Both the position numbers and the translations under genes were made by a program. This document shows, one piece after another, positions 61,582 to 64,000 of a stretch of 64,000 bases of DNA. Under the pieces are notes generated by a model. That model searched no databases, was not told the DNA's origin, and worked only from the letters and a program-made list of their open reading frames with translations. Numbering within the stretch: position 1 is the first letter of the stretch; the number at the start of each line of letters is the position of its first letter. The stretch comes from Helichrysum umbraculigerum (Eukaryota; Streptophyta; Magnoliopsida; Asterales; Asteraceae), in contig CATIUR010000001.1 of NCBI GenBank assembly GCA_949592205.1, positions 38,953,001 through 39,017,000 on the forward strand. Reading direction: 5' to 3'.

Positions 61582-61672
61582 CCGTATACGGCCCTGGGAA
61601 CCGTATACGGCCCCACAGAGACCGTATATGGCCATGTACACACCGTATACGGCCCTACCAAGGCTGTATACG
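61582..61672. repeat. CCGTATACGG palindrome array
   Basis: The 10-bp palindrome occurs exactly at 61582, 61601 and 61643, with variants CCGTATATGG at 61622 and GCTGTATACGGCC at 61663. Spacing is 19-21 nt, about two helical turns. Confidence 0.85.
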
Positions 61673-61751
61673 GCCCCCCTGCCCCCGTATCGTGCTTCGT
61701 TTGCTTGTACGTGCTGTTTCGCGAGTTGTACGGAAGATTTGAAGCTTTGCC

Positions 61752-61760
61752 TATAAATAG
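61752..61760 (+). promoter_or_regulatory. TE4 LTR TATA box
   Basis: CTATAAATAGAGG followed by a CT-rich leader (TCACACACTCTCACATTTCT type) is the usual plant core-promoter arrangement and probably drives the element's transcript. It lies about 80 bp after the palindrome array. Confidence 0.6.
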
Positions 61761-63465
61761 AGGGTCACCCCTCCTCATTCCACACACCTTAACACATTCA
61801 CACACTCTCACATTTCTCTCATTTTCATTTCTCTCATTTTCTTTCACTTTCTCTCTCTAACTTTCTCTCTCTAGCACTACTCTTAGGAGTTAGAGGAGAA
61901 AGGTTAGGGTTGAGCTTACGGTTCGAGTCTAGAGGAAGTTTTAGCTTGGTAATCTTGTTGTAACGAGTTTTTCAAGTTCAGACTATTTGTAATCCTCAGT
62001 ATTACGCTGCTGTATTCCCGGTGATATCTAAACTTTACTTACTGTTATAATGCTTGTGCTTTATATTATTTCAGTTTGTATTCTGCATATTGCCATGTTT
62101 ATAGAGTAGTTTAATATTGTGATTGTTGAAATGTAGATATTAGGAGTAGGGATGATGTTAAATTAATGTTTCATTTATACGATTGGAAATTGTTATGCTG
62201 TGTATCTGGTTAAGCTTATCCTGAATATAGATCTAGTCTCTCATCACCCTTTCCAGACTTTCACGTGACTGTTGCCCTAGGATAGGATCTGATCAACCCT
62301 AATACTATGAATATACAGTTATCTCAAGTTACAGTATGAAACTATGAACTTTCCTTTACAAGGCACGGTACTTCGTATAGCGTTGGAAACACCTCGTGTG
62401 GAGTACAAATACGTGGAAGCTAAGGAAATGCCATGGATTGTTTCATCGTGAATTACCTAGAGGTGATCCTTCTAGAACTGTGGTCTAGGAATCAAAGCTG
62501 TGGAAATGCTTGTTGCACTATACACTGTTAGTACACCTAAGATCTGGAACACTGTGGAAATGCTTAAATACCCAGTACACCGTCAGTACATCTAGGGTTT
62601 GGAACACTGAGGAAATGCCTAATCGCCCTGTACACCGTGATTATTCCTAGGGATGAACGCCTGAATGTAAAGGAGGGTCTATATTTATGATGGTTAAGTA
62701 GGTGCTTCAATAGAAACAACACAGGGTAGTGTCAATCATATACCTAGACATGCAAAACCTTAATCACACCAATAGTTTAACATACACAGGATACAATCGG
62801 TATTTGCTATAATAAAAGTAAATAGACGATTAGGTGTTAAGAAAGGTCAGTAAATACAATTGCGGTCTGTTGCCTTATGCCTGATCCCTAGAACATTTAG
62901 GGTGACTTTGTCTTAGCTAAGCAAAGGCTCAGGAGGGTTAGAAAACAGCCTGATCTGATCAGAATCATGATAACCTAGGATTCCAGTGACATATGTTTCT
63001 AGGGTTTCACCTGAACGTAGGGTCCTAGTGTTTACACCGAAAGTATGTCTACTCTTTATCTGGTAAATCTCCAATCAATTTTATAATGAACATCATCCCG
63101 AAACCCTAGTATCCAAGTTTCAGCAATCACATCTCTACCTGTCTGCTTAAACCCTAATTTCATTTCTCGTTATTTACTTTTCTGCATTTAGGATAATTAT
63201 AAAACAAAACCTTCCAAACAAAAATCTATATACCTACCCCCATCCTAATTGCGACCATAATCTTTGGTGACCCGCTTTATTTCAATTCGATCAGATTTAA
63301 GAACGACCTCGAGTTATACTTACTGCTTGCTCCCAAGGTAGGTAGTACTTATAGTTTGAGCCCCAGCTCATATAAATTTAAAACTCACTGTCCGCCGCTT
63401 CTGTTGCTGTTGGAACAACGACCGGAGTCAAATCCGACCGACCGATAGGAGCCGCGACAAGTTTT

Positions 63466-63484
63466 TGGCGCCGCTGCCGGGGAT
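63466..63484 (+). other. TE4 primer binding site (tRNA-Asp type)
   Basis: TGGCGCCGCTGCCGGGGAT differs at one position from the tRNA-Asp 3' complement commonly used by Athila and Tat elements. Confidence 0.75.
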
Positions 63485-63696
63485 CGTAGAGCGTTACGAT
63501 TTGAAGCCGCCTTAGATATTCTAGCTTTTAGGAGATCCTTTCCAATTAGGTTTTCTCAAACTTAGTTGGTAGTTATTTGCTTTCTTTAGAATAATTTAGA
63601 TAGTTTAATTAAAAAAATGAAAAATACAAAAACATCTTTCTATGATTCATTTCCGTCTAGCCCATTTCTCCACTCGCCCTCAAGACCTCCGAAGAA

Positions 63697-64000
63697 ATGA
63701 TGGCCATGGATGACGCTGAGTTCTTCGCCTGCTTAGAACGAGAGTTGGAATCTGAAGTCTACTCTTCATCTTTACCCTCTTTTGAAGATATCTCCGCTAA
63801 TTCAGACGATGAATCTAGAACCATAGGGCAATTCTTAGACCTTGACTTAGGAACCCATGATTCTCATCAGAAGATCTCAACTTCTGCATCTAGCATTCTA
63901 AGCTACCAGGTTATACCTGCTCCTGAGATTTCATATTCCTTAGAAAACTTCTTTCAATTCCCTACTTCATTTGGTTTTGTCGAGAGTAACTCTGAACATC
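63697..64000 (+). CDS. TE4 first ORF (probably gag), partial
   Basis: ATG 63697 opens a frame that stays open to the window end (101 codons). It begins MMAMDDAEFFACLERELESE and is acidic and Ser-rich. Its position directly after the primer site suggests the start of gag, but no domain is visible in this part. A 27-codon ORF starting at 63617 ends in a stop that overlaps this ATG (ATGA at 63697-63700). Confidence 0.5.
   Translation, partial: MMAMDDAEFFACLERELESEVYSSSLPSFEDISANSDDESRTIGQFLDLDLGTHDSHQKISTSASSILSYQVIPAPEISYSLENFFQFPTSFGFVESNSEH

Larger units (their letters stand above)
59507..63459 (+). repeat. TE4 5' LTR (provisional, about 3.95 kb)
   Basis: Ends fit TG...CA. It contains two leader-like CT-rich patches (60115-60180 and 61780-61880), a palindromic CCGTATACGG array (61582-61672) and a TATA box (61752). 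The upstream border could instead belong to an older inserted repeat. Confidence 0.5.
59507..64000 (+). mobile_element. TE4: 5' part of a large LTR retrotransposon (Athila/Tat-like), cut by the window end
   Basis: TGTGACACCCGG at 59507 looks like an LTR start. The LTR would end ...GCGACA at 63459, and a primer site TGGCGCCGCTGCCGGGGAT follows at 63466. The 3' LTR is outside the window, so the start and the LTR length (about 3.95 kb) cannot be confirmed. The primer site type and the long LTR suggest Ty3/gypsy of the Athila or Tat groups. Confidence 0.6.

Noticed and set aside
61326..61742. 138-codon ORF in the TE4 LTR
   Set aside because: Ends with the palindrome array and runs up to the TATA box, so it is LTR promoter sequence, not coding.

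Overview
This is a plant nuclear genome window: genes with many spliced introns (GT-AG), AT-rich spacers, and a heavy load of plant transposable elements. The LTR-retrotransposon families, the extra ORF before gag, and intron repeats with GGGTCA-type motifs look to me like Asteraceae (daisy family). That placement is from memory of similar sequences and was not searched.

Layout. Positions 1-24,500 hold all the recognisable host genes: (i) a 4'-phosphopantetheinyl transferase gene, + strand, 8 exons (898-3803); (ii) an intronless E-class pentatricopeptide-repeat (PPR) gene, - strand (6004-7713); (iii) a TLDc-domain gene, + strand, 8 exons with an apparent 1-nt frameshift in exon 2 (16734-19207); (iv) a CCT-motif gene, + strand, 5 exons (22542-24486). 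Between (ii) and (iii) sits a very young Ty3/gypsy element, TE1 (8433-16177, TSD ATATC). Its LTRs are almost identical, yet its gag-pol has three in-frame stops.

Positions 24,500-64,000 are almost entirely mobile DNA: a CACTA end, a PIF/Harbinger derivative, a Helitron 3' end with a captured SRP72 exon upstream of it, a Tourist-like MITE, a Tat-lineage Ty3/gypsy element TE2 (35066-45605, TSD ATGAT) with two RNase H domains and an antisense spliced gene, a Mutator-like foldback element (46081-46765), an intact chromodomain-type Ty3/gypsy element TE3 (48355-58581, TSD GTTTT) with a 1469-aa gag-pol, and the 5' part of a fourth LTR element, TE4 (59507 to the window end), with an LTR of about 4 kb.

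How it fits together. The host genes are unrelated and are not co-transcribed. The most interesting material is inside the retrotransposons. TE1 and TE3 share an extra coiled-coil ORF ahead of gag, and a conserved intron-like donor/acceptor pair inside their LTRs. TE3 and TE4 LTRs each carry a dense array of short palindromic motifs. TE1 looks like a coding-dead copy that still moved recently, probably using proteins made by a relative. TE2 carries an antisense gene with its own TATA box between pol and the 3' LTR.
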